From NCBI GenBank assembly GCA_032690845.1, contig CM064417.1, positions 26,051,833 through 26,115,832 on the forward strand: a DNA stretch of 64,000 bases, read 5' to 3'. Under the pieces are notes generated by a model. That model saw only the letters and a program-made list of their open reading frames with translations, was not told where the DNA came from and searched no databases. Shown piece by piece: positions 43,601-55,856 of this stretch. The stretch's first letter is position 1. Each line of letters starts with the position of its first letter. The DNA is from Eleusine coracana subsp. coracana. Lineage: Eukaryota > Streptophyta > Magnoliopsida > Poales > Poaceae. The translations under genes were made by a program, and so were the position numbers.

Positions 43601-46600
43601 GATACGGTGGCCATCGAGTATAACGACATTAGACGAGCCATTAGGCGATGATATGATGTCTCACAGTTGCTTCATTACTTGTCCATACTCGATTGTTCTC
43701 GCTGGTGATACGGTGTCAATCGAGCATGATGACATTGAATGGGCATCTCGTAATGGCCTCATCTCATCGACGTCACAGTTTGGCCCGATTGCTTGGACTT
43801 GCCTTGTCTATACTTCGTTGGTACTAGCCGGTGATACGGTGGCCATCGAGTATAACGACATTAGACGAGCCATTAGGCGATGATATGATGTCTCACGGTT
43901 GCTTCATTACTTGTCCATACTCGATTGTTCTCGCTGGTGATACGGTGTCAATCGAGCATGATGACATTGAATGGGCATCTCGTAAGGCCTCATCTCATCG
44001 ACGTCACAGTTTGGCCCGATTGCTTGGACTTGCCTTGTCTATACTTCGTTGGTACTAGCCGGTGATACGGTGGCCATCGAGTATAACGACATTAGACGAG
44101 CCATTAGGCGATGATATGATGTCTCACGGTTGCTTCATTACTTGTCCATACTCGATTGTTCTCGCTGGTGATACGGTGTCAATCGAGCATGATGACATTG
44201 AATGGGCATCTCGTAAGGCCTCATCTCATCGACGTCACAGTTTGGCCCGATTGCTTGGACTTGCCTTGTCTATACTTCGTTGGTTACTAGCCGGTGATAC
44301 GGTGGCCATCGAGTATAACGACATTAGACGAGCCATTAGGCGATGATATGATGTCTCACGGTTGCTTCATTACTTGTCCATACTCGATTGTTCTCGCTGG
44401 TGATACAGTGTCAATTCGAGCATGATGATATTGAATGGGCATCTCGTATGGCCTCATCTCATCGACGTCACAGTTTGGCCCGATTGCTTGGACTTGCCTT
44501 TTCTATACTTCGTTTGTACTAGCCGGTGATACGGTGGCCATCGAGTATAACGACATTAGACGAGCCATTAGGCGATGATATGATGTCTCACGGTTGCTTC
44601 ATTACTTGTCCATACTCGATTGTTCTCACTGGTGATACGTTGTCAATCGAGCATGATGACATTGAATGGGCATCTCGTATGGCCTCATCTCATCGACGTC
44701 ACAGTTTGGCCCGATTGCTTGGACTTGCCTTGTCTATACTTCGTTTGTACTAGCCGGTGATACGGTGGCCATCGAGTATAAGGACATTAGATGAGCCATT
44801 AGGCGATGATATGATGTCTCACGGTTGCTTCATTACTTGTCCATACTCGATTGTTCTCGCTGGTGATACGGTGTCAATCGAGCATGATGACATTGAATGG
44901 GCATCTCGTATGGCCTCATCTCATCGACGTCACAAGTTTGGCCCGATTGCTTGGACTTGCCTTGTCTATACTTCGTTGGTACTAGCCGGTGATACGGTGG
45001 CCATCGAGTATAATGACTATTAGACGAGCCATTAGACGAATGATATGATGTCTCACGGTTGCTTCATTAGTTGTCCATACTCGATTGTTCTCACTGGTGA
45101 TACAGTGTCAATCGAGCATAATGACATTGAATGGGCATCTCGTAAGGCCTCATCTCATCGACGTCACAGTCTGGCCCGATTGCTTGGACTTGCCTTGTCT
45201 ATACTTCGTTTGTACTAGCCGGTGATACGGTGGCCATCGAGTATAACGACATTAGATGAGCCATTAGGCGATGATATGATGTCTCATCGTTGCTTCATTA
45301 CTTGTCCATACTCAATTGTTCTCGCTGGTGATACGGTGTCAATCGAGCATGATGACATTGAATGGGCATCTCGTAAGGCCTGATCTCATCGACGTCACAG
45401 TCTGGCCCGATTGCTTGGACTTGCCTTGTCTATACTTCGTTTGTACTAGCCGGTGATACGGTGGCCATCGAGTATAACGACATTAGATGAGCCATTAGGC
45501 GATGATATGATGTCTCATAGTTGCTTCATTACTTGTCCATACTCGATTATTCTCGCTGGTGATACGGTGTCAATCGAGCATGATGACATTGAATGGGCAT
45601 CTCGTATGGCCTCATCTCATCGACGTCACAGTTTGGCCCGATTGCTTGGACTTGCCTTGTCTATACTTCGTTTGTACTAGCCGGTGATACGGTGGCCATC
45701 GAGTATAACGACATTAGACGAGCCATTAGGCGATGATATGATGTCTCACGGTTTCTTCATTACTTGTCCATACTCGATTGTTCTCACTGGTGATACAGGT
45801 GTCAATCGAGCATGATGATATTGAATGGGCATCTCGTATGGCCTCATCTCATCGACGTCACAGTTTGGCCCGATTGCTTGGACTTGCCTTGTCTATACTT
45901 CGTTTGTACTAGCCGGTGATACGGTGGCCATCGAGTATAAGGACATTAGATGGGCCATTAGGCGATGATATGATGTCTCACAGTTGCTTCATTACTTGTC
46001 CATACTCGATTGTTCACGCTGGTGATACGGTGTCAATCGAGCATGATGATATTGAATGGGCATCTCGTATGGCCTCATCTCATCGACGTCACAGTTTGGC
46101 CCGATTGCTTGGACTTGCCTTGTCTATACTTCGTTTGTACTAGCCGGTGATACGGTGGCCATCGAGTATAAGGACATTAGATGGGCCATTAGGCGATGAT
46201 ATGATGTCTCACGGTTGCTTCATTACTTGTCCATACTCGATTGTTCTCGCTGGTGATACAGTGTCAATCGAGCATAATGATATTGAATGGGCATCTCATA
46301 AGGCTTCATCTCATCGACGTCACAATTTGGCCGGATTGCTTGGACTTGCCTTGTCTATACTTCGTTTGTACTAGCCGGTGATACGGCGGCCATCGAGTAT
46401 AATGACATTAGACGAGCCATTAGACGATGATATGATGTCTCACAGTTGCTTCATTACTTGTCCATACTCGATTGTTCTCACTGGTGATACGGTGTCAATC
46501 GAGCATGATGACATTGAATGGGCATCTCGTAAGGCCTCATCTCATCGACGTCACAGTTTGGCCCTGATTGCTTAGACTTGCCTTGTCTATACTTCGTTGG

Positions 46601-49600
46601 TAGTAGCCGGTGATACGGTGACCATCGAGTATAACGATATTAGACGAGCCATTAGGCGATGATATGATGTCTCACGGTTGCTTCATTACTTGTCCATACT
46701 CGATTGTTCTCGCTGGTGATACGGTGTCAATCGAGCATGATGACATTGAATGGGCATCTCGTAAGGTCTCATCTCATCGACGTCACAGCTTGGCCCGATT
46801 GCTTGGACTTGCCTCGTCTATACTTCGTTGGTACTAGCCGGTGATACTGGTGGCCATCGAGTATAATGACATTAGACGAGCCATTAGACGATGATATGAT
46901 GTCTCACGGTTGCTTCATTAGCTTGTCCATACTCGATTGTTCTCACTGGTGATACGGTGTCAATCGAGCATGATGACATTGAATGGGTGCATCTCGTATG
47001 GCCTCATCTCATCGACGTCACAGTTTGGCCCGATTGCTTGGACTTGCGTTGTCTATACTTCGTTGGTAGTAGCCGGTGATACGGTGATCATCGAGTATAA
47101 CGATATTAGACGAGCCATTAGGCGATGATATGATGTCTCACGGTTGCTTCATTACTTGTCCATACTCGATTGTTCTCGCTGGTGATACAGTGTCAATTCA
47201 GCATGATGATATTGAATGGGCATGTCGTATGGCCTCATCTCATCGACGTCACAGTTTGGCCCGATTGCTTGGACTTGCCTTGTCTGTACTTCGTTTGTAC
47301 TAGCCGGTGATACGGTGGCCATCAAGTATAACGACATTAGATGAGCCATTAGGCGATGATATGATGTCTCACGGTTGCTTCATTACTTGTCCATACTCGA
47401 TTGTTCTCACTGGTGATACAGTGTCAATCGAGCATGATGACATTGAATGGGCATCTCGTAAGGCCTCATCTCATCGACGTCACAGTCTGGCCCGATTGCT
47501 TGGACTTGCCTTGTCTATACTTCGTTTGTACTAGCCGGTGATACGGTGGCCATCGAGTATAACGACATTGGACGAGCCATTAGGCGATGATATGATGTCT
47601 CACGGTTTCTTCATTACTTGTCCATACTCGATTGTTCTCGCTGGTGATACGGTGTCAATTGAGCATGATGATATTGAATGGGCATCTCGTATGGCCTCAT
47701 CTCATCGACGTCACAGTTTGGCCCGATTGCTTGGACTTGCCTTGTCTATACTTCGTTTGTACTAGCCGGTGATACGGTGGCCATCGAGTATAACGACATT
47801 AGATGAGCCATTAGGCGATGATATGATGTCTCATCGGTTGCTTCATTACTTGTCCATACTCGATTGTTCTCGCTGGTGATACGGTGTCAATCGAGCATGA
47901 TGACATTGAATGGGCATCTCGTAAGGCCTCATCTCATCGACGTCACAGTCTGGCCCGATTGCTTGGACTTGCCTTGTCTATACTTCCGTTTGTACTAGCC
48001 GGTGATACGGTGGCCATCGAGTATAACGACATTAGATGAGCCATTAGGCGATGATATGATGTCTCATAGTTGCTTCATTACTTGTCCATACTCGATTATT
48101 CTCGCTGGTGATACGGTGTCAATCGAGCATGATGACATTGAATGGGCATCTCGTATGGCCTCATCTCATCGACGTCACAGTTTGGCCCGATTGCTTGGAC
48201 TTGCCTTGTCTATACTTCCGTTTGTACTAGCCGGTGATACGGTGGCCATCGAGTATAACGACATTAGACGAGCCATTAGGCGATGATATGATGTCTCACG
48301 GTTTCTTCATTACTTGTCCATACTCGATTGTTCTCACTGGTGATACAGTGTCAATTGAGCATGATGATATTGAATGGGCATCTCGTATGGCCTCATCTCA
48401 TCGACGTCACAGTTTGGCCCGATTGCTTGGACTTGCCTTGTCTATACTTCGTTTGTACTAGCCGGTGATACGGTGGCCATCGAGTATAAGGACATTAGAT
48501 GGGCCATTAGGCGATGATATGATGTCTCACGGTTGCTTCATTACTTGTCCATACTCGATTGTTCTCGCTGGTGATACAGTGTCAATCGAGCATAATGATA
48601 TTGAATGGGCATCTCATAAGGCTTCATCTCATCGACGTCACAATTTGGCCGGATTGCTTGGACTTGCCTTGTCTATACTTCGTTTGTACTAGCCGGTGAT
48701 ACGGCGGCCATCGAGTATAATGACATTAGACGAGCCATTAGACGATGATATGATGTCTCACAGTTGCTTCATTACTTGTCCATACTCGATTGTTCTCACT
48801 GGTGATACGGTGTCAATCGAGCATGATGACATTGAATGGGCATCTCGTAAGGCCTCATCTCATCGACGTCACAGTTTGGCCTGATTGCTTAGACTTGCCT
48901 TGTCTATACTTCGTTGGTAGTAGCCGGTGATACGGTGACCATCGAGTATAACGATATTAGACGAGCCATTAGGCGATGATATGATGTCTCACGGTTGCTT
49001 CATTACTTGTCCATACTCGATTGTTCTCGCTGGTGATACGGTGTCAATCGAGCATGATGACATTGAATGGGCATCTCGTAAGGTCTCATCTCATCGACGT
49101 CACAGCTTGGCCCGATTGCTTGGACTTGCCTCGTCTATACTTCGTTGGTACTAGCCGGTGATATGGTGGCCATCGAGTATAATGACATTAGACGAGCCAT
49201 TAGACGATGATATGATGTCTCACGGTTGCTTCATTAGTTGTCCATACTCGATTGTTCTCACTGGTGATACGGTGTCAATCGAGCATGATGACATTGAATG
49301 GGTGTCTCGTATGGCCTCATCTCATCGACGTCACAGTTTGGCCCGATTGCTTGGACTTGCGTTGTCTATACTTCGTTGGTAGTAGCCGGTGATACGGTGA
49401 TCATCGAGTATAACGATATTAGACGAGCCATTAGGCGATGATATGATGTCTCACGGTTGCTTCATTACTTGTCCATACTCGATTGTTCTCGCTGGTGATA
49501 CAGTGTCAATTCAGCATGATGATATTGAATGGGCATGTCGTATGGCCTCATCTCATCGACGTCACAGTTTGGCCCGATTGCTTGGACTTGCCTTGTCTGT

Positions 49601-49840
49601 ACTTCGTTTGTACTAGCCGGTGATACGGTGGCCATCAAGTATAACGACATTAGATGAGCCATTAGGCGATGATATGATGTCTCACGGTTGCTTCATTACT
49701 TGTCCATACTCGATTGTTCTCACTGGTGATACAGTGTCAATCGAGCATGATGACATTGAATGGGCATCTCGTAAGGCCTCATCTCATCGACGTCACAGTC
49801 TGGCCCGATTGCTTGGACTTGCCTTGTCTATACTTCGTTT

Positions 49841-49946
49841 GTACTAGCCGGTGATACGGTGGCCATCGAGTATAACGACATTGGACGAGCCATTAGGCGA
49901 TGATATGATGTCTCACGGTTTCTTCATTACTTGTCCATACTCGATT
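49841..49946 (+). repeat. Half-unit A (106 bp), representative copy
   Basis: Half-unit A runs from GTACTAGCCGGTGATACGGT to the CTCGATT just before the second GTGATACGGTG motif. Over its first 50 bases a typical A copy differs from half-unit B at 12 positions (about 76% identity by hand alignment). Its tail (TTGCTTCATTACTTGTCCAT then ACTCGATTG) matches the B tail (TTGCTTGGACTTGCCTTGTC then TATACTTCGTTG) with a 3-bp gap and a few substitutions. Relative to B it lacks about 15 bp in the middle, 3 bp in the tail and 1 bp at the end, which accounts for the 19-bp length difference. I infer that the 231-bp unit is an old dimer of a roughly 115-bp monomer. Confidence 0.8.
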
Positions 49947-50078
49947 GTTCTCGCTGGTGATACGGTGTCAATTGAGCATGATGATATTGAATGGGCATCT
50001 CGTATGGCCTCATCTCATCGACGTCACAGTTTGGCCCGATTGCTTGGACTTGCCTTTTCTATACTTCGTTTGTACTAG
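49851..50078 (+). other. Representative unit-length open frame, judged not a gene
   Basis: Each intact unit holds one GTG-initiated frame of 75 codons, from GTGATACGG to the TAG in TACTAGCC; the next unit's GTG follows three bases after the stop. There is no ATG at the start (the first ATG pair is at codons 19-20), no consistent ribosome-binding or Kozak context, and no recognisable domain. Differences among units include many amino-acid changes (K/M at AAG/ATG, A/T at GCT/ACT, L/S at TTG/TCG), with no bias toward silent change evident by eye. The 77-codon period arises because 231 is a multiple of three. I regard it as non-coding. Confidence 0.8.
49947..50071 (+). repeat. Half-unit B (125 bp), representative copy
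   Basis: Half-unit B begins GTTCTCGCTGGTGATACGGT, parallel to the A start GTACTAGCCGGTGATACGGT, and ends just before the next A copy. A and B read in the frame that keeps the shared motif intact give similar peptides: VLAGDTVAIEYNDI for A and VLAGDTVSIEHDDI for B, with tails RLLHYLSIL and RLLGLALSIL. A and B are therefore paralogous. In the DNA they lie in different reading frames because of the 1-bp length difference at the A/B border. Confidence 0.8.
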
Positions 50079-50543
50079 CCGGTGATACGGTGGCCATCGA
50101 GTATAACGACATTAGACGAGCCATTAGGCGATGATATGATGTCTCACGGTTGCTTCATTACTTGTCCATACTCGATTGTTCTCACTGGTGATACGTTGTC
50201 AATCGAGCATGATGACATTGAATGGGCATCTCGTATGGCCTCATCTCATCGACGTCACAGTTTGGCCCGATTGCTTGGACTTGCCTTGTCTATACTTCGT
50301 TTGTACTAGCCGGTGATACGGTGGCCATCGAGTATAAGGACATTAGATGGGCCATTAGGCGATGATATGATGTCTCACGGTTGCTTCATTACTTGTCCAT
50401 ACTCGATTGTTCTCGCTGGTGATACAGTGTCAATCGAGCATGATGATATTGAATGGGCTTCTCGTAAGGCCTCATCTCATCGACGTCACAGCTTGGCCCG
50501 ATTGCTTGGACTTGCCTCGTCTATACTTCGTTTGTACTAGCCG

Positions 50544-52391
50544 GTGATACGGTGGCCATCGAGTATAACGACATTAGATGAGCCATTAGGCGATGATATG
50601 ATGTCTCATAGTTGCTTCATTACTTGTCCATACTCGATTGTTCTCGCTGGTGATACGGTGTCAATCGAGCATGATGACATTGAATGGGCATCTCGTAAGG
50701 CCTGATCTCATCGACGTCATAGTTTGGCCCGATTGCTTGGACTTGCGTTGTCTATACTTTGTTGGTTCCAGCCGGTGATACGGTGGCCATCGAGTATAAC
50801 GACATTGGATGAGCCATTAGGCGATGATATGATGTCTCACGGTTTCTTCATTACTTGTCCATACTTGATTGTTCTCACTGGTGATACAGTGTCAATTGAG
50901 CATGATGATCTTGAATGGGCATCTCGTATGGCCTCATCTCATCGACGTCACAGTTTGGCCCGATTGCTTGGACTTGCCTTGTCTATACTTCGTTTGTACT
51001 AGCCGGTGATACGGTGGCCATCGAGTATAACGACATTAGATGAGCCATTAGGCGATGATATGATGTCTCATAGTTGCTTCATTACTTGTCCATACTCGAT
51101 TGTTCACGCTGGTGATACGGTGTCAATCGAGCATGATGGCATTGAATGGGCATCTCGTATGGCCTCATCTCATCGACGTCACAATTTGGCCCGATTGCTT
51201 GGACTTGCCTCGTCTATACTTCGTTGGTACTAGCCGGTGATACGGTGGCCATCGAGTATAATGACATTAGACGAGCCATTAGACGATGATATGATGTCTC
51301 ACGGTTGCTTCATTACTTGTCCATACTCGATTGTTCTCACTGGTGATACGGTGTCAATCGAGCATGATGACATTGAATGGGCATCTCGTAAGGCCTCATC
51401 TCATCGACGTCACAGTTTGGCCTGATTGCTTAGACTTGCCTTGTCTATACTTCGTTGGTAGTAGCCGGTGATACGGTGACCATCGAGTATAACGATATTA
51501 GACGAGCCATTAGGCGATGATATGATGTCTCGCGGTTGCTTCATTACTTGTCCATACTCGATTGTTCTCGCTGGTGATACGGTGTCAATCGAGCATGATG
51601 ACATTGAATGGGCATCTCGTAAGGTCTCATCTCATCGACGTCACAGCTTGGCCCGATTGCTTGGACTTGCCTCGTCTATACTTCGTTCGTACTAGCCGGT
51701 GATTCGGTGGCCATCGAGTATAATGACATTAGACGAGCCATTGGACGATGATATGATGTCTCACGGTTGCTTCATTAGTTGTCCATACTCGATTGTTCTC
51801 ACTGGTGATACGGTGTCAATCGAGCATGATGACATTGAATGGGCATCTCGTAAGGCCTCATCTCATCGATGTCACAGTTTGGCCTGATTGCTTAGACTTG
51901 CCTTGTCTATACTTCGTTGGTAGTAGCCGGTGATACGGTGACCATCGAGTATAACGATATTAGACGAGCCATTAGTCGATGATATGATGTCTCACGGTTG
52001 CTTCATTACTTGTCCATACTCGATTGTTCTCGCTGGTGATACCGTGTCAATCGAGCATGATGACATTTAATGGGCATCTCGTAAGGCCTCATCTCATCGA
52101 CGTCACAGCTTGGCCTGATTGCTTGGACTTGCCTCGTCTATACTTCGTTGGTACTAGCCGGTGATACGGTGGCCATCGAGTATAATGACATTAGACGAGC
52201 CATTAGACGATGATATGATGTCTCACGGTTGCTTCATTACTTGTCCATACTCGATTGTTCTCACTGGTGATACAGTGTCAATCGAGCATGATGACATTGA
52301 ATGGGCATCTCGTAAGGCCTCATCTCATCGACGTCACAGTCTGGCCCGATTGCTTGGACTTGCCTTGTCTATACTTCGTTTGTACTAGCCG
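50544..52391. repeat. 23-unit higher-order repeat block, copy 1 (eight units)
   Basis: These eight units recur at 55,857-57,704, exactly 5,313 bp (23 units) downstream. Markers shared in order include TTCCAGCC before the 50775 unit, GTTCACGCTGG in 51006, TCTCGCGG in 51468, GATTCGGTGG with TTGGACGATG and ATCGATGTCAC in 51699, ATTAGTCGATG with GATACCGTG and ACATTTAATG in 51930, and the 52161 unit. Private single-base changes seen in this copy include T at 50720 and G at 51139. Confidence 0.85.
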
Positions 52392-52622
52392 GTGATACGG
52401 TGGCCATCGAGTATAACGACATTAGATGAGCCATTAGGCGATGATATGATGTCTCATAGTTGCTTCATTACTTGTCCATACTCGATTGTTCTCGCTGGTG
52501 ATACGGTGTCAATCGAGCATGATGACATTGAATGGGCATCTCGTATGGCCTCATCTCATCGACGTCACAGTTTGGCCCGATTGCTTGGACTTGCCTTTTC
52601 TATACTTCGTTTGTACTAGCCG

Positions 52623-53777
52623 GTGATACGGTGGCCATCGAGTATAACGACATTAGACGAGCCATTAGGCGATGATATGATGTCTCACGGTTGCTTCATT
52701 ACTTGTCCATACTCGATTGTTCTCACTCGTGATACGGTGTCAATCGAGCATGATGACATTGAATGGGCATCTCGTATGGCCTCATCTCATCGACGTCACA
52801 GTTTGGCCCGATTGCTTGGACTTGCCTTGTCTATACTCCGTTTGTACTAGCCGGTGATACGGTGGCCATCGAGTATAACGACATTAGATGAGCCATTAGG
52901 CGATGACATGATGTCTCACGGTTGCTTCATTACTTGTCCATATTCGATTGTTCTCGCTGGTGATACGGTGTCAATCGAGCATGATGATATTGAATGGGCT
53001 TCTCGTAAGGCCTCATCTCATCGACGTCACAGCTTGGCCCGATTGCTTGGACTTGCCTCGTCTATACTTCGTTGGTACTAGCCGGTGATACGGTGACCAT
53101 CGAGTATAACGATATTAGACGAGCCATTAGGCGATGATATGATGTCTCACGGTTGCTTCATTACTTGTCGATACTCGATTGTTCTCACTGGTGATACAGT
53201 GTCAATCGAGCATGATGACATTGAATGGGCATCTCGTAAGGCCTCATCTCATCGACGTCACAGTTTGGCCCGATTGCTTGGACTTGCCTTGTCTATACTT
53301 CGTTTGTACTAGCCGGTGATACGGTGGCCATCGAGTATAACGACATTAGACGAGCCATTAGGCGATGATATGATGTCTCACGGTTGCTTCATTACTTGTC
53401 CATACTCGATTGTTCTCACTCGTGATACGGTGTCAATCGAGCATGATGACATTGAATGGGCATCTCGTATGGCCTCATCTCATCGACGTCACAGTTTGGC
53501 CCGATTGCTTGGACTTGCCTTGTCTATACTCCGTTTGTACTAGCCGGTGATACGGTGGCCATCGAGTATAACGACATTAGATGAGCCATTAGGCGATGAC
53601 ATGATGTCTCACGGTTGCTTCATTACTTGTCCATATTCGATTGTTCTCACTGGTGATACGGTGTCAATCGAGCATGATGATATTGAATGGGCTTCTCGTA
53701 AGGCCTCATCTCATCGACGTCACAGCTTGGCCCGATTGCTTGGACTTGCCTCGTCTATACTTCGTTGGTACTAGCCG
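52623..53777. repeat. Local three-unit duplication
   Basis: The pair of units 52623-53084 recurs at 53316-53777, three units (693 bp) downstream. Shared rare variants are TCACTCGTGATAC, TACTCCGTTTG, GATGACATGATG, CATATTCGATTG and GGGCTTCTCG. The unit between (53085) is of the GTGACC type. The second copy has CTCACTGG where the first has CTCGCTGG in its last unit. Confidence 0.8.
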
Positions 53778-55856
53778 GTGATACGGTGACCATCGAGTAT
53801 AACGATATTAGACGAGCCATTAGGCGATGATATGATGTCTCACGGTTGCTTCATTACTTGTCCATACTCGATTGTTCTCGCTGGTGATATGGTGTCAATC
53901 GAGCATGATGACATTGAATGGTTATCTCGTAAGGCCTCATCTCATCGACGTCACAGCTTTGCCCGATTGCTTGGACTTGCCTCGTCTATACTTCGTTGGT
54001 ACTAGCCGGTGATACGGTGGCCATCGAGTATAATGACATTAGACAAGCCATTAGACGATGATATGATGTCTCACGGTTGCTTCATTACTTGTCCATACTC
54101 GATTGTTCTCACTGGTGATACGGTGTCAATCGAGCATGATGACATTGAATGGGCATCTCGTAAGGCCTCATCTCATCGACGTCACAGTTTGGCTTGATTG
54201 CTTAGACTTGCCTTGTCTATACTTCGTTGGTAGTAGCCGGTGATACGGTGACCATCGAGTATAACGATATTAGACGAGCCATTAGGCGATGATATGATGT
54301 CTCACGGTTGCTTCATTACTTGTCCATACTCGATTGTTCTCGCTGGTGATACGGTGTCAATCGAGCATGATGACATTGAATGGGTATCTCGTATGGCCTC
54401 ATCTCATCGACGTCACAATTTGGCCCGATTGCTTGGACTTGCCTCGTCTATACTTCGTTGGTAGTAGCCGGTGATATGGTGGCCATCGAGTATAATGACA
54501 TTAGACGAGCCATTAGACGATGATATGATGTCTCACGGTTGCTTCATTAGTTGTCCATACTCGATTGTTCTCACTGGTGATACGGTGTCAATCGAGCATG
54601 ATGACATTGAATGGTCGTCTCGTAAGGCCTGATCTCATCGACGTCACAGTTTGGCCCGATTGCTTGGACTTGCGTTGTCTATACTTTGTTGGTTCCAGCC
54701 GGTGATACGGTGGCCATCGAGTATAACGACATTGGACGAGCCATTAGGCGATGATATGATGTCTCACGGTTTCTTCATTACTTGTCCATACTTGATTGTT
54801 CTCACTGGTGATACAGTGTCAATTGAGCATGATGATCTTGAATGGGCATCTCGTATGGCCTCATCTCATCGACGTCACAGTTTGGCCCGATTGCTTGGAC
54901 TTGCCTTGTCTGTACTTCGTTTGTACTAGCCGGTGATACGGTGGCCATCAAGTATAACGACATTAGATGAGCCATTAGGCGATGATATGATGTCTCACGG
55001 TTGCTTCATTACTTGTCCATACTCGATTGTTCTCACTGGTGATACAGTGTCAATCGAGCATGATGACATTGAATGGGCATCTCGTAAGGCCTCATCTCAT
55101 CGACGTCACAGTCTGGCCCGATTGCTTGGACTTGCCTTGTCTATACTTCGTTTGTACTAGCCGGTGATACGGTGGCCATCGAGTATAACGACATTAGATG
55201 AGCCATTAGGCGATGATATGATGTCTCATAGTTGCTTCATTACTTGTCCATACTCGATTGTTCTCGCTGGTGATACGGTGTCAATCGAGCATGATGACAT
55301 TGAATGGGCATCTTGTATGGCCTCATCTCATCGACGTCACAGTTTGGCCCGATTGCTTGGACTTGCCTTTTCTATACTTCGTTTGTACTAGCCGGTGATA
55401 CGGTGGCCATCGAGTATAACGACATTAGACGAGCCATTAGGCGATGATATGATGTCTCACGGTTGCTTCATTACTTGTCCATACTCGATTGTTCTCACTC
55501 GTGACACGTTGTCAATCGAGCATGATGACATTGAATGGGCATCTCGTATGGCCTCATCTCATCGACGTCACAGTTTGGCCCGATTGCTTGGACTTGCCTT
55601 GTCTATACTCCGTTTGTACTAGTCGGTGATACGGTGGCCATCGAGTATAACGACATTAGATGAGCCATTAGGCGATGACATGATGTCTCACGGTTGCTTC
55701 ATTACTTGTCCATACTCGATTGTTCTCGCTGGTGATACAGTGTCAATCGAGCATGATGATATTGAATGGGCTTCTCGTAAGGCCTCATCTCATCGACGTC
55801 ACAGCTTGGCCCGATTGCTTGGACTTGCCTCGTCTATACTTCGTTTGTACTAGCCG

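Larger units (their letters stand above)
17430..44520. repeat. Central, more uniform satellite segment with double-allele insertions
   Basis: Most units resemble the canonical unit and rare variants are few. Single-base insertions are frequent: CTCAGCTGG near 28426, ACAGGTGTC near 35378, GACTATTG near 28225, AATTCGAGC near 30297, AACTGACATT near 37608, GACTGAGCC near 30442 and GGTTACTAG near 30165. Each insertion contains both bases found at that site in intact units. The apparent uniformity may therefore be partly produced by the consensus. No gene is present. Confidence 0.8.
46147..50081. repeat. Second 10-unit higher-order duplication
   Basis: Seven consecutive units starting at 46147 (46147, 46378, 46609, 46840, about 47072, 47307, 47538) are matched in order by 48465, 48696, 48927, 49158, 49389, 49620 and 49851, a shift of 2,313-2,318 bp. 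Markers are the AAGGAC/GATGGGCC/GAGCATAATG unit, the ACGGCGGCC unit, the GTGACC unit, the GTGATCATC unit and the ATCAAGTATAAC unit. The following units (47770 and 50082) differ, which marks the block edge. Confidence 0.75.
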
